NCBI GenBank assembly: GCA_017416705.1
Contig: JAFQBG010000002.1
Location: forward strand, 1-64,000
Direction: 5' to 3'
Source of the DNA: Bacteroidaceae bacterium
GTDB lineage: Bacteria > Bacteroidota > Bacteroidia > Bacteroidales > Bacteroidaceae
Length of the DNA: 64,000 nucleotides
Shown here: piece by piece, positions 23,081 to 32,100 of the stretch
How positions within the stretch are numbered: position 1 is the stretch's first letter
Layout of the letters: every line of letters begins with the position of its first letter
The notes under the pieces: model-generated
What the model was told of the DNA's origin: nothing
Databases searched by the model: none
Seen by the model: the letters and a program-made list of their open reading frames with translations, nothing else
Program-made: the position numbers and the translations under genes

Positions 23081-24271
23081 TTATTTTATCACACCAAGTT
23101 CCTTGCCCACCTTGATAAACGCAGCGATAGCAGTGTCCAGATGATGTTGCTCGTGAGCCGCCGACAACTGTACACGTATGCGTGCTTGTCCCTTCGGCAC
23201 CACCGGATAGTAGAAACCGGTTACAAATATACCCTCCTCGGCCATTTTTGCTGCGAACACCTGCGACAATTTGGCATCGTACAACATAACCGCGCATATA
23301 GCCGACTGTGTGGGTTTTATATCGAAGCCGGCAGCCAACATTTTGTCGCGGAAGTAGTTGACGTTGTTTTGCAATTTATCGTGCAGAGCATCGCTCTCGC
23401 CAAGCATCTTGAACATTTCGATAGACGCACCCACCACCGAGGGAGGCAACGAGTTCGAGAACAGATAGGGACGCGAACGCTGACGCAACATGTCGATAAT
23501 CTCCTTGCGACCGGTAGTGAAACCACCCACAGCACCGCCAAACGCCTTACCCAGCGTACCGGTGAATATATCTATGCGTCCGTAGCAATCGAACTGCTCG
23601 GCAACACCATGTCCTGTGGCACCTACCACGCCGGCCGAGTGGCTCTCATCGACCATGACCAAAGCATCGTATTTTTCGGCCAAATCGCATATCTTATCCA
23701 TGGGGGCAACGTTGCCATCCATAGAGAACACACCATCGGTAACTATTATGCGGAAACGCTGAGCCTGTGCCTCCTGCAAGCAACGCTCCAAGTCGGCCAT
23801 GTCGGCGTTGGCATAGCGATAGCGTTGTGCCTTACACAAACGAACACCGTCTATAATGGATGCATGGTTCAACGAATCGGAAATAATGGCATCCTCGGCT
23901 GTGAAAAGAGGCTCAAAAACACCACCGTTGGCATCGAAGCAGGCAGCGTACAAAATAGTATCCTCGGTGCGGAAATAATCCGAGACAGCCTTTTCCAGCA
24001 CTTTGTGACGGTCCTGAGTACCACAAATAAAACGTACCGACGACATACCGAAACCACGTTCTGCCATAGCCTCGTTTGCAGCCTTTATCAAGCGTGGATT
24101 ATTGGCAAGGCCCAAATAGTTGTTAGCACAAAAATTAAGAGCCTTTGAACCATCTTCCAGCACAATTTCGGCCGATTGCGAAGAAGCTATGTTACGTTCT
24201 CTCTTGTACAAGCCGGCCTCGTCTATTGCAGCAAGCTCGTTTTGCAAATGTTGTTGAAATTTACCGTACAT
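23081..24271 (-). CDS. kbl: Glycine C-acetyltransferase (2-amino-3-ketobutyrate CoA ligase)
   Basis: This PLP enzyme splits 2-amino-3-ketobutyrate with CoA into glycine and acetyl-CoA, the second step of threonine breakdown. I chose ATG 24271 (MYGKFQQHLQNE) over an upstream in-frame ATG at 24334 because family proteins start here, giving 396 residues. Visible motifs: LNFCANNYLGLANNPRL, FGMSSVRFICGTQ, the PLP-contacting VDESHSAGVVG and the Schiff-base lysine in GTLGKAFGG. The tdh gene, which makes the substrate, is divergently placed across a 504-nt gap. Confidence 0.95.
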   Translation of the reverse strand: MYGKFQQHLQNELAAIDEAGLYKRERNIASSQSAEIVLEDGSKALNFCANNYLGLANNPRLIKAANEAMAERGFGMSSVRFICGTQDRHKVLEKAVSDYFRTEDTILYAACFDANGGVFEPLFTAEDAIISDSLNHASIIDGVRLCKAQRYRYANADMADLERCLQEAQAQRFRIIVTDGVFSMDGNVAPMDKICDLAEKYDALVMVDESHSAGVVGATGHGVAEQFDCYGRIDIFTGTLGKAFGGAVGGFTTGRKEIIDMLRQRSRPYLFSNSLPPSVVGASIEMFKMLGESDALHDKLQNNVNYFRDKMLAAGFDIKPTQSAICAVMLYDAKLSQVFAAKMAEEGIFVTGFYYPVVPKGQARIRVQLSAAHEQHHLDTAIAAFIKVGKELGVIK

Positions 24272-24396
24272 AATTATATTTTTAATAAATTTGTGAGTAT
24301 AGCATAACCAATTCAATACAGTCATATTCCACATCGAAAGCCATCCATGACGGCCTGCAACAGCAATACATTCAACTATATTTTTAAATCACAATG

Positions 24397-24404
24397 CAAA
24401 TGTA
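24397..24404 (-). promoter_or_regulatory. Candidate -7 box for kbl
   Basis: Read on the minus strand this is TACATTTG, a full TAnnTTTG match about 125 nt upstream of the kbl start. No good -33 TTTG lies at 19-21 nt. Confidence 0.4.
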
Positions 24405-24465
24405 GTTTTTTTCAAATATATTAAAACATATTTTTACGAAAAAAACATAGCTTTTTATTAAAGGC

Positions 24466-24525
24466 TGTTTAAATCTACATAGCCAAGTTTTTTATAGAGC
24501 AAAAATAGCGGGGTTATCTGTTTTT
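24466..24525 (+). repeat. Dispersed intergenic element, copy 2
   Basis: Matches the element at 5532-5590 from TGTTTAAATCTA through AAGTTTTTTATAGAGCAAAA to ATCTGTTTTT. Located between the divergent kbl and tdh genes. Confidence 0.6.
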
Positions 24526-24775
24526 GACGAAGGCATAGCAGGCTGTGTAACCCATAAAAAGAAAGAAACAAACAGCTGCGTATATAAAAAACGGCAAATA
24601 TACAATCTGCATAAGAAAATAATTTTAGAAATTAAATAGGCTTATTAATAAAAAATTGCAAAAACCGATACACGATACAAAAAATAAAATGTATATTCGC
24701 AGTGACAAAATCCAAACAAAACTCACAAACGCGTGGGAACAACAACGACACAAATTTTAAAACATTGATAATCAA

Positions 24776-25738
24776 ATGAAAAATGTACTAATCATCGGTT
24801 CGACAGGACAAATTGGTTCTGAACTCACTATGACTTTGCGCAAGCAAATACCTGATGGTAACATTGTAGCCGGATACATTCAAGGTGCAGAGCCCAAAGG
24901 CGAATTATTGGAAAGCGGCCCCTCGGCTGTTGCCAATGTGTGCGATGCGGCCCAATTAGCCAACGTTGTAGCAAAATACAACATCGACACGATATACAAC
25001 CTTGCCGCCCTGCTATCGGCTGTTGCCGAGGCCAAGCCCCTGTTGGCATGGGATATTCAGATGAACGGACTTATCAATATTTTGGAAATTGCACGCGAGA
25101 AAAAATGTGCGGTGTTCACCCCCAGCTCCATAGGTTCGTTTGGTCCCAACACCCCAAGGATGAACACTCCGCAAGACACCATACAACGTCCGCGCACCAT
25201 GTACGGTGTCACCAAGGTGGCAACAGAATTGCTTAGCGACTATTACTTCAACAAATTCGGTGTTGACACACGTGCGGTACGTTTTCCCGGCCTCATCTCG
25301 AACGTCACACTACCCGGAGGCGGAACAACCGACTATGCAGTGGAAATATACTACGCCGCTGTCAAAGGCGAGGACTTTGCTTGTCCCATCAAAGCCGGCA
25401 CATTCATGGACATGATGTACATGCCCGACGCCCTGAAAGCCGCCATCGACATAATGAATGCCGACCCCTCGCGTTTAGTACACCGCAACGCATTCAATGT
25501 GGCATCAATGAGTTTCGACCCCGAGATAATTAAAGCCGCCATACTTAAATATATCCCCGACTTCAAAATGCACTATGTCGATGACCCCATACGTCAGGCT
25601 ATTGCAGAGTCGTGGCCCGACAAGATGGACGACACCTGCGCACGCGAGGAGTGGGATTGGTGTCCTACATACGACCTTGACACAATGACAGTGGACATGA
25701 TAAAAACATTGCGTCAGCGATACGGAAAACAAGAATAA
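24776..25738 (+). CDS. tdh: L-threonine 3-dehydrogenase, short-chain (epimerase-like) type
   Basis: A NAD-dependent oxidation of threonine to 2-amino-3-ketobutyrate. The 320-residue protein is an extended SDR: GSTGQIGSEL (residues 8-17) binds NAD, and the catalytic pair is Tyr143 and Lys147 in MYGVTK, with Ser in TPSSIGSFGP. The segment RFPGLIS and C-terminal DDTCAREEWDWCP are typical of SDR-type threonine dehydrogenases, not of the zinc-dependent E. coli Tdh. It partners with kbl across the divergent promoter region, so regulation may be shared. A bidirectional terminator follows. Confidence 0.9.
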   Translation: MKNVLIIGSTGQIGSELTMTLRKQIPDGNIVAGYIQGAEPKGELLESGPSAVANVCDAAQLANVVAKYNIDTIYNLAALLSAVAEAKPLLAWDIQMNGLINILEIAREKKCAVFTPSSIGSFGPNTPRMNTPQDTIQRPRTMYGVTKVATELLSDYYFNKFGVDTRAVRFPGLISNVTLPGGGTTDYAVEIYYAAVKGEDFACPIKAGTFMDMMYMPDALKAAIDIMNADPSRLVHRNAFNVASMSFDPEIIKAAILKYIPDFKMHYVDDPIRQAIAESWPDKMDDTCAREEWDWCPTYDLDTMTVDMIKTLRQRYGKQE

Positions 25739-25762
25739 ATCACCTAATTTATATTATAAAAC

Positions 25763-25794
25763 AAAAGCGTTTCGTGCTCACACGAAACGCTTTT
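25763..25794. terminator. Bidirectional terminator between tdh and nadA
   Basis: AAAAGCGTTTCGTG and CACGAAACGCTTTT are perfect arms around a CTCA loop. Confidence 0.85.
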
Positions 25795-25817
25795 ATTATT
25801 AAAACGATGATTTGAAA

Positions 25818-26810
25818 CTATTTTTGCATATTCTCGGAAATCTCCAACATTCTGTCTATCGAACGACGCGCTTTCAGGCATGTATCCTCGTCCAATTCCA
25901 CGCAAGGCCACTCATAGCGCAGGCAGTTATATAGTTTTTCGAGTGTATTCAAGCGCATATAAGCACACTCGTTACAAGCACATGCTCCTGTGAGCGGAGG
26001 AACGGGGATGAACTCTTTTTGCGGGCATCGTTTTTGCATTTCGTGCAATATGCCGCTCTCTGTTGCCACAATGAAACGTGCTGTATCGTCGTTTTGTGCA
26101 AATTTAAGTATGGCGGCAGTAGAACCCACATAATCGGCAAGTGCCAACACACCGCTCTTACATTCGGGGTGAGCAAGCACTTTTGCATCGGGATAGCGGT
26201 TTTTCAGTTCCACTATTTTTTCCACCGAGAACTCCTCGTGCACATGGCAACAGCCATTCCACAGCATCATACTCCTGCCTGTAACGGCGTTCAGATAGTT
26301 TCCAAGATTTCTGTCGGGTGCAAAAATTATTTTTTCGTCTTTGGGGAAGCTTTCTATTACCTCGCGTGCATTAGACGATGTCACCACCACATCGGTCAAT
26401 GTTTTTACGGCGGCCGACGTATTCACGTATGCAACGACTTTGTAATCGGGATGCTCTTGTTTATATTTGGCAAGCTCATCGGCGGGGCAACTATCGGCAA
26501 GCGAACACCCTGCGTTCAAGTCGGGCAGCAAAACTTTTTTACCGGGACATAGTATTTTATTTGTCTCGGCCATAAAATGTACTCCGCACATAACAATGAC
26601 ATCGGCCGATGTCTTTGCCGCCTGTTGTGCCAAGGCAAGGCTATCGCCAACGAAATGAGCGACATCCTGTATCTCGCTGCGGGTGTAATAGTGTGCAAGC
26701 ACCACCGCATTTTTTTGTTCGCACAAACGACGTATTTCGTTCTTTAAATCGACACCGGGCAACACCGGTTCATCTATAAAACCCTTTTCGAGCCACTCTT
26801 CTTTCAACAT
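25818..26810 (-). CDS. nadA: Quinolinate synthase A
   Basis: It condenses iminoaspartate and dihydroxyacetone phosphate to quinolinate in NAD biosynthesis. The 330-residue protein has the family motifs VVLAHYYTRSEIQD, CGVHFMAETNKIL and APDRNLGNYL. The three likely [4Fe-4S] ligands are Cys102 (NAGCSLADSCP), Cys188 (GCCHVHEEF) and Cys282 (ACACNECAYM). nadB and nadC are not in the window. Its promoter region abuts the large hairpin-repeat array, and the first repeat unit starts about 100 nt upstream of the start codon. Confidence 0.96.
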   Translation of the reverse strand: MLKEEWLEKGFIDEPVLPGVDLKNEIRRLCEQKNAVVLAHYYTRSEIQDVAHFVGDSLALAQQAAKTSADVIVMCGVHFMAETNKILCPGKKVLLPDLNAGCSLADSCPADELAKYKQEHPDYKVVAYVNTSAAVKTLTDVVVTSSNAREVIESFPKDEKIIFAPDRNLGNYLNAVTGRSMMLWNGCCHVHEEFSVEKIVELKNRYPDAKVLAHPECKSGVLALADYVGSTAAILKFAQNDDTARFIVATESGILHEMQKRCPQKEFIPVPPLTGACACNECAYMRLNTLEKLYNCLRYEWPCVELDEDTCLKARRSIDRMLEISENMQK

Positions 26811-26907
26811 ACTATACTTAAATTATATTTCGGAAGTAATATTTTCATATACTGCCAATGTATTATACTGCAACATATATCACATTGGCAACGCACCTAT
26901 TTCATGG

Positions 26908-26940
26908 CAAATATAGTAACAAGCGAGCGAAAAATATCAA
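26908..26940 (-). promoter_or_regulatory. Candidate nadA promoter overlapping the repeat edge
   Basis: On the minus strand the -7 box TATATTTG is at 26915-26908. The nearest upstream TTG is at 26940-26938, 22 nt away, inside the hairpin stem of the first repeat unit. The same arrangement with the same 22-nt spacing occurs upstream of the PAP2 gene. Confidence 0.45.
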
Positions 26941-27540
26941 GTTTACTTGAATATTTTTTACAGCGAGCGCAGGCTATATTCGCGCGGAGCGCAAATTAGT
27001 AACAAGCGAGCGAAAAAAATCAAGTTTACTTGAATATTTTTTACAGCGAGCGCAGGCTATATTCGCGCGGAGCGCAAATTAGCAACAAGCGAGCGAAAAA
27101 AACGAAGTTTACTTCGGTTTTTTTACAGCGAGCGCAGGATATATTCGCGCGGAGCGCAAATCAGCAACAAGCGAGCGAAAAATATCAAGTTTACTTGAAT
27201 ATTTTTTACAGCGGCAACGCGAAATAAGCGTTGCTTGCGACGACGGAACATTTATGTTCCCAAAGGAGTGCGGCTTGCCGCCCCAAAGGCTATATTCGCG
27301 CGGAGCGCAAATTAGCAACAAGCGAGCAAAAAAAACGAAGTTTACTTCGGTTTTTTTACAGCGGCAACGCGAAATAAGCGTTGCGTTGCTCTTAGCGAGC
27401 CTTGGCCGCGCTCGTTTACAATAGCAAATAAATTTGCTTTGTACTCGCTTGCACAAGCCTTGCGACGACGGAACATTTATGTTCCCAAAGGAGTGCGGCT
27501 TGCCGCCCCAAAGGCTATATTCGCGCGCAGCGCAAATATA
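26914..27540 (+). repeat. Array of five hairpin-forming repeat units
   Basis: Units start at 26914, 26997, 27080, 27162 and 27313. The first three are 82-83 nt: ACAAGCGAGCG, an A-tract, a hairpin with TTTA loop, a T-tract, CAGCGAGCGCAGG, TATATTCGCGCGG and AGCGCAAAT. The hairpin has two forms, CAAG-TTTA-CTTG (units 1, 2, 4) and CGAAG-TTTA-CTTCG (units 3, 5), so both arms change together. Units 4 (151 nt) and 5 (228 nt) contain extra palindromic modules. There is no coding sense, no spacer diversity and no nearby cas genes. The array lies between the end of the PAP2 gene and the promoter of nadA. Confidence 0.85.
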
Positions 27541-27599
27541 CTGATATTAATTGTCATCGCAATCCCAAAAAAAGGAAACGAATGACAAAAAACACAAAA

Positions 27600-28154
27600 T
27601 TACAAATTCATGGAAAAAGTAAGCCCATAACCACCATCGGGAAGCAGCAACGGTGCAGCCGACATATTGTGTTTTGCGGAATAGGGACGGGTAAAAATAT
27701 ATGCACAGCATGCTCCAATTGCAGCACCCGCCATAACATCCCAAGCATCGTGTTTCTTGGAATATACTCTACCCCACGACACATACGATGCCACAGCATA
27801 GGCAGGCGCACCCCAAGCCCACCCGTATCGACGTTGCAAATATGCCGCGCCGGCAAATGCCACACCCGCATGGTTCGAAGGAAACGAATGATTATCGCTT
27901 GCATCGGGACGTTTCTTATGTATGGTATATTTAAGCGCATACGCAGCAGCCACCGACAATGTACCACTCTTTGCCAACTGCCAAAAGCCATCGTAGTCGC
28001 CATTCAACAAAGAGACACCAGCCCCGACAGCACCGGGCAGGAACATAAGCACGTCGGTCGATGTCTCCACTGCATCGCGACTTTGCGCCGTCGTCTTTGT
28101 TACACAAAGCAAGAGCAAGAAGAATATTATATATATGCTATTTGTTCTGTTCAT
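27600..28154 (-). CDS. PAP2-family phosphatase
   Basis: A 184-residue membrane-associated acid phosphatase. I chose ATG 28154 because it starts a signal-like hydrophobic segment (MNRTNSIYIIFFLLLLC, then TTAQ). The longer upstream frame is only translated repeat. The three PAP2 motifs are intact: K-x6-RP in KYTIHKKRP, PSNHAG with the catalytic His, and GRVYSKKHDAWD with the nucleophilic His and Asp. Likely substrates of the family are lipid phosphates such as undecaprenyl pyrophosphate or phosphatidate. The gene sits between arrays of the same repeat in opposite orientation. A C-terminal strand (GGYGLTFSMNL) hints at a short barrel-like or envelope-associated tail. Confidence 0.85.
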   Translation of the reverse strand: MNRTNSIYIIFFLLLLCVTKTTAQSRDAVETSTDVLMFLPGAVGAGVSLLNGDYDGFWQLAKSGTLSVAAAYALKYTIHKKRPDASDNHSFPSNHAGVAFAGAAYLQRRYGWAWGAPAYAVASYVSWGRVYSKKHDAWDVMAGAAIGACCAYIFTRPYSAKHNMSAAPLLLPDGGYGLTFSMNL

Positions 28155-28189
28155 ATAGAAACAAAATTTTATGACACCAATATTTATTG

Positions 28190-28222
28190 CAAATATAGCG
28201 ACAAACGAGCGAGAAATATCAA
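28190..28222 (-). promoter_or_regulatory. Candidate promoter of the PAP2 gene overlapping a repeat hairpin
   Basis: Minus-strand TATATTTG is at 28197-28190 and TTG at 28222-28220, spacing 22 nt; the TTG is part of the perfect hairpin at 28201-28250. Expected leader is about 30 nt. Confidence 0.45.
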
Positions 28223-28436
28223 GCAAACTTGATATTTCTCGCTCGTTTGTAATTATATTTGATATAAACATCGAATATAGACTGCGCTCGCTGTAAAAAA
28301 AAACCGAAGTAAACTTCGTTTTTTTCGCTCGCTTGTAATTATATTTGATATAAACATCGAATATAGACTGCGCTCGCTGTAAAAAAACCGAAGTAAACTT
28401 CGTTTTTTTCGCTCGCTTGTAATTATATTTGTAACC
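28201..28436 (-). repeat. Inverted counterpart of the hairpin-repeat array
   Basis: It opens with a perfect hairpin, 23-base arms at 28201-28223 and 28228-28250 around a CAAA loop, containing CGAGCGAGAAATATCAAG. Two reverse-orientation units follow (starting 28251 and 28337, 86 and 84 nt), each with AATTATATTTG, TGCGCTCGCTGT, an A-tract, CCGAAGTAAACTTCG, a T-tract and CGCTCGCTTGT. These are the reverse complement of the CGAAG-type units in the array at 26914. Confidence 0.85.
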
Positions 28437-28478
28437 ACGAATATATTTATTATTGTAAATAGAATATAAAAGCACATT

Positions 28479-29123
28479 ATGAGCATAGCAATACCATCAT
28501 TTGTACAAATCATTGAGTTTGTAGGAACCTTTGCCTTTGCCATAAGCGGCATAAGGCTTGCATCGGCAAAACAATTCGATTGGTTCGGCGCATACGTAGT
28601 TGGCGTGGCCACAGCCGTTGGTGGCGGTACATTCCGCGATATGATGTTAGGAGTAACCCCTTTCTGGATGACCGACTCAATATATCTTGTATGTTCCGGG
28701 CTTGCATTGCTATGGGTAATTCTATTCAGCAAGTATCTCATTCATCTGCATAACACATTCTTCTTGTTCGATGCAATAGGACTTGCCCTTTTCACTGTTG
28801 TCGGAGTACAAAAAACACTCGATTGCGGTTACCCATTATGGGTTGCCATAATAATGGGCACCATGACAGGTGCAGCCGGCGGTGTCATTCGCGATGTATT
28901 TATAAACGAGATACCACTGATATTCAGAAAGGAAATTTACGCCATGGCATGCGTCATAGGAGGTGTTGTTTTCGGCATTTGCAATTGGTTGGAACTAAAC
29001 ACGTTTATAACCCATGGAGCATGCGGACTAAGCGTATTGCTAACCCGTATATTGGCTGTTAAATACCATATATGCCTGCCAATTCTAAAAGGAGAAAATA
29101 GCCCCAAGAATTCTATAAACTAA
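28479..29123 (+). CDS. TRIC-type cation channel family protein (UPF0126)
   Basis: A 214-residue inner-membrane protein with about seven spans in two repeated halves. The glycine-rich motifs GGGTFRDMM and AGGVIRDVF, one per half, are the family signature; bacterial members form trimeric monovalent-cation channels. TATATTTG at 28424-28431, in the last repeat unit, is a candidate -7 box 47 nt before the start. The GH20 gene begins 17 nt downstream, so the two may be co-transcribed, though no functional link is evident. Confidence 0.88.
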   Translation: MSIAIPSFVQIIEFVGTFAFAISGIRLASAKQFDWFGAYVVGVATAVGGGTFRDMMLGVTPFWMTDSIYLVCSGLALLWVILFSKYLIHLHNTFFLFDAIGLALFTVVGVQKTLDCGYPLWVAIIMGTMTGAAGGVIRDVFINEIPLIFRKEIYAMACVIGGVVFGICNWLELNTFITHGACGLSVLLTRILAVKYHICLPILKGENSPKNSIN

Positions 29124-29140
29124 TAACCATTATTCTATTT

Positions 29141-32100
29141 ATGAGAAAATCGACTTTAATTCTGTTTACTATCTGCATGCTCATCCCCATGTGGCTACAC
29201 GCAGATAACACCATCAACCTGACACCTGTACCAAAAACCATTTCGGTGACAGGCGGCGAGATAACATTGCCAAATGAACTTACCATAAGCACCGTTGGCC
29301 TTTCGTCGAATGAAGCAGCCGAGGCTGCCAAATTTGCGAATTTCATGTCAACATTCGGGTTCATCATAAATGTAAACGAGTCAGAAGGTTCATTTATCAC
29401 CATGTCGTCATATTCCGGCAGCGAAGAAATTGGCGACGAAGGCTATACCCTTGACATCACAGAGCAAGGCATAAAAATAGCCGCAAACACCGAGCAAGGT
29501 TTCTACTACGCATTCCAAACCATAAAAAAACTTTTGCCCCCATGCGTAATGGCAGGAGTGAAAGACACCAAAGTAACATCGTTCCCCTTGCCACTGCTGA
29601 GCATAACCGACTCACCCCGTTTCCAATATCGTGGTTTCATGTTAGATGTTGCACGCCACTATTTCGAGGTAAGTGAGATAAAACGCATGATAGACGTCAT
29701 GTCCTATTACAAGATGAACCGTTTTCACTGGCACATCGTTGACGACCAAGGCTGGCGCATACAAATAGACAAATACCCCAAACTGACTACTATTGGAGCC
29801 ACACGCAGCAATTCATGGAACGTCGATCCCATATACGGCGGATACTACACAAACGAGCCCTATGGGCCCTACTTCTACACAAAAGAGGAAGCACGCCAGA
29901 TAGTAGAATATGCCAAGGAACGCCATATAGAGGTCATCCCCGAGATAGAATTTCCCGGCCACGCATGTGCCGCCCTTGCCGCATACCCCGAGTTCAGCTG
30001 CACACCAAACGGGAGCCACAGCGTGAAAATAGACGGCGGTGTATATGCCGACGTTTTTAATGTAGCCAACCCCGCCACATTACAATTTGCCAAGGACGTC
30101 TTAGACGAGATAACAGATATTTTCCCATACCACACCATACACATAGGCGGCGATGAGTGCCCCACAAGTGCATGGAATTCAAACGAGGAGTGTCAGCAAT
30201 TGATGCAACAGGAAGGGTTCGGCAACATACGCGAATTGCAATCGCGTTTCGTTCGTCTGCTTGCCGACCACCTTGCAGCCAAAGAGGGTGACAAGAAACG
30301 CAATGTCATCATGTGGAACGAAAGTCTCTCGGCAAACGGGACAAATGTCGAACTGATAAAAGGAACCAACGGAACGTTAATGTGCTGGGAAAGCGGCAAG
30401 GTACAGTCGGCTGCATTGCAAGCGGCACAATTAGGGATGAACAACATCATAACCCCCATTGGACCGTACTACATAAACCGCAAACAAAGCACCGACGCCG
30501 ATGAACCCGCAGTAGCAGGCAACGGCAACGACAATGTACGTACCACGTATGAATATGTCCCTGTTCCCACAAGCGTACCTGCCGAACTGCACAAATACTA
30601 CATTGGCGTTCAAGGAACATTCTGGACCGAGCACGTACAGCGCAACGACCTTTTGGAATACCTTGCACTACCCCGTCTGATAGCTATCGCCGAGACAGGA
30701 TGGAGCCCCGCCGACAAGAAAAACTTCGACGATTTCTGCCGTCGCATAACAGCCGACAGCGTACTGCTCAATTATAACAACTACCAATATGGTCGTCACT
30801 TCATGCAAACAGACAGCGACGACGCAATGGTGATGCCCGAAACATCGACCGATGGCAACATGCATTGGTACAGAATTGTGACAGGAGCAACCGATGCCAA
30901 CCGCGCAGAAAAATGTATAGAACTACTGCGTGAAGGCTCCTCTACCATAGGCACAGGCAACGCCAAAGCCAACCGTTTGTGGAGCGGCACCATCGTAAAC
31001 GAAGAAAACGATGCATACGACTACCAGCTATGGGCTTTGAAAGAGGACCCCGAGAACCCCGGACGCTATGCCCTTGTGAGCAAGGCCAAACCTAATGGGT
31101 CGGTAAACGGCGTACCCACAGCCACAAACAACACCGGACGTTGGGACTACGACGACAACAACCTGCATTACGATTTCGTATTAGGAGAATCGGTATATAC
31201 AAAAAACGGCGACTACTATCGATACAGCATACGCAGTCAGGGGGTATCAGGCATGTACATGAATATAGCCGCCGCAGGCCAACAATTCTCCATAAACCTA
31301 TGGAACAACCCCGTCGATGGCAACAGTGGCGTGTGGGAATTCCGCCCCATCACAACCGCCGAGGAGCCTGCACCCATAAAATACCCCGAAGCAGGCAGCT
31401 ATGTACGCATCAGCAACAACGTTGAAAAATTCGCAGGATGGCGCATTATAGACAATGGAGGCACAACAGCCATAGCCAATGCTGCCCCCTTCGCTGCCGA
31501 CGTATGGGAGGTAGTACAAGCCAATATGGTTAGCGACGGACAAGAAATTACATTGCGCAACGTAGCCACCGGCCGTTACATAAGCAATACCACTGCACCC
31601 ATACAATTGGGCGATAACGCTGCGACACTGAAAAACGTTTATAACACAAGAACAGGCGATTTCTCTATAATAGCAGGCAGTGGCGCCATATTCCCCATGC
31701 CCGAGAAAGCAACCACCAACCCCAACACACTCAACGTAGGCGGCATATACCCGCAAGGTTCTGCATGGATATACGAGCCGGTGTACCAAATAACCTACGA
31801 CTGCTACGACAACGCCGGAAACAGCGTAGGCAAATACTACACCTCGGCAGCACAAGGCGAGGCATACACCTGCTCTGCACCCGAAATAGCCAATATGCAG
31901 GTAAGCGGCTACGGCGACAATATGACATTGGTTCCACCCGTAATAGAGGCATTGAACGCACATACAACAGTCAAGGTGACATATTCCAGAACCGCATATA
32001 ACATAACAATCAAATGTATGGAGGAGCATGGCGGCATAATAACCACCACGACAAGCAGTTGCCCCATAGGAGAAAGCTACCGTCTTAGTTATCCCACGCT

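Larger units (their letters stand above)
24272..24775. other. AT-rich divergent intergenic region of kbl and tdh
   Basis: Besides the kbl -7 candidate and the dispersed element, TATATTCG at 24692-24699 could be the tdh -7 box (TAnnTTCG form), without a clear -33. No ORF with family features or RNA gene is recognisable. Confidence 0.5.

Noticed and set aside
23141-24148. 335-codon ORF antisense to kbl
   Set aside because: kbl motifs are intact on the minus strand; the plus frame has no recognisable domain.
24272-24334. Upstream in-frame start for kbl
   Set aside because: The added 21 residues resemble no family member, and the MYGKF start matches known N-termini.
27030-27456. Short ORFs across the repeat array on both strands
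   Set aside because: They are translations of the repeat (RAKKTKFTSVF-like peptides recur in every copy) with no start context or family signal.
26914-27540. Possible CRISPR array
   Set aside because: Units are 82 nt or longer and nearly identical throughout, with hairpins and no unique spacers, and no cas genes are near.
28155-28475. N-terminal extension of the PAP2 reading frame by 107 codons
   Set aside because: The extension is translated repeat sequence; ATG 28154 gives a normal signal-like start and family length.
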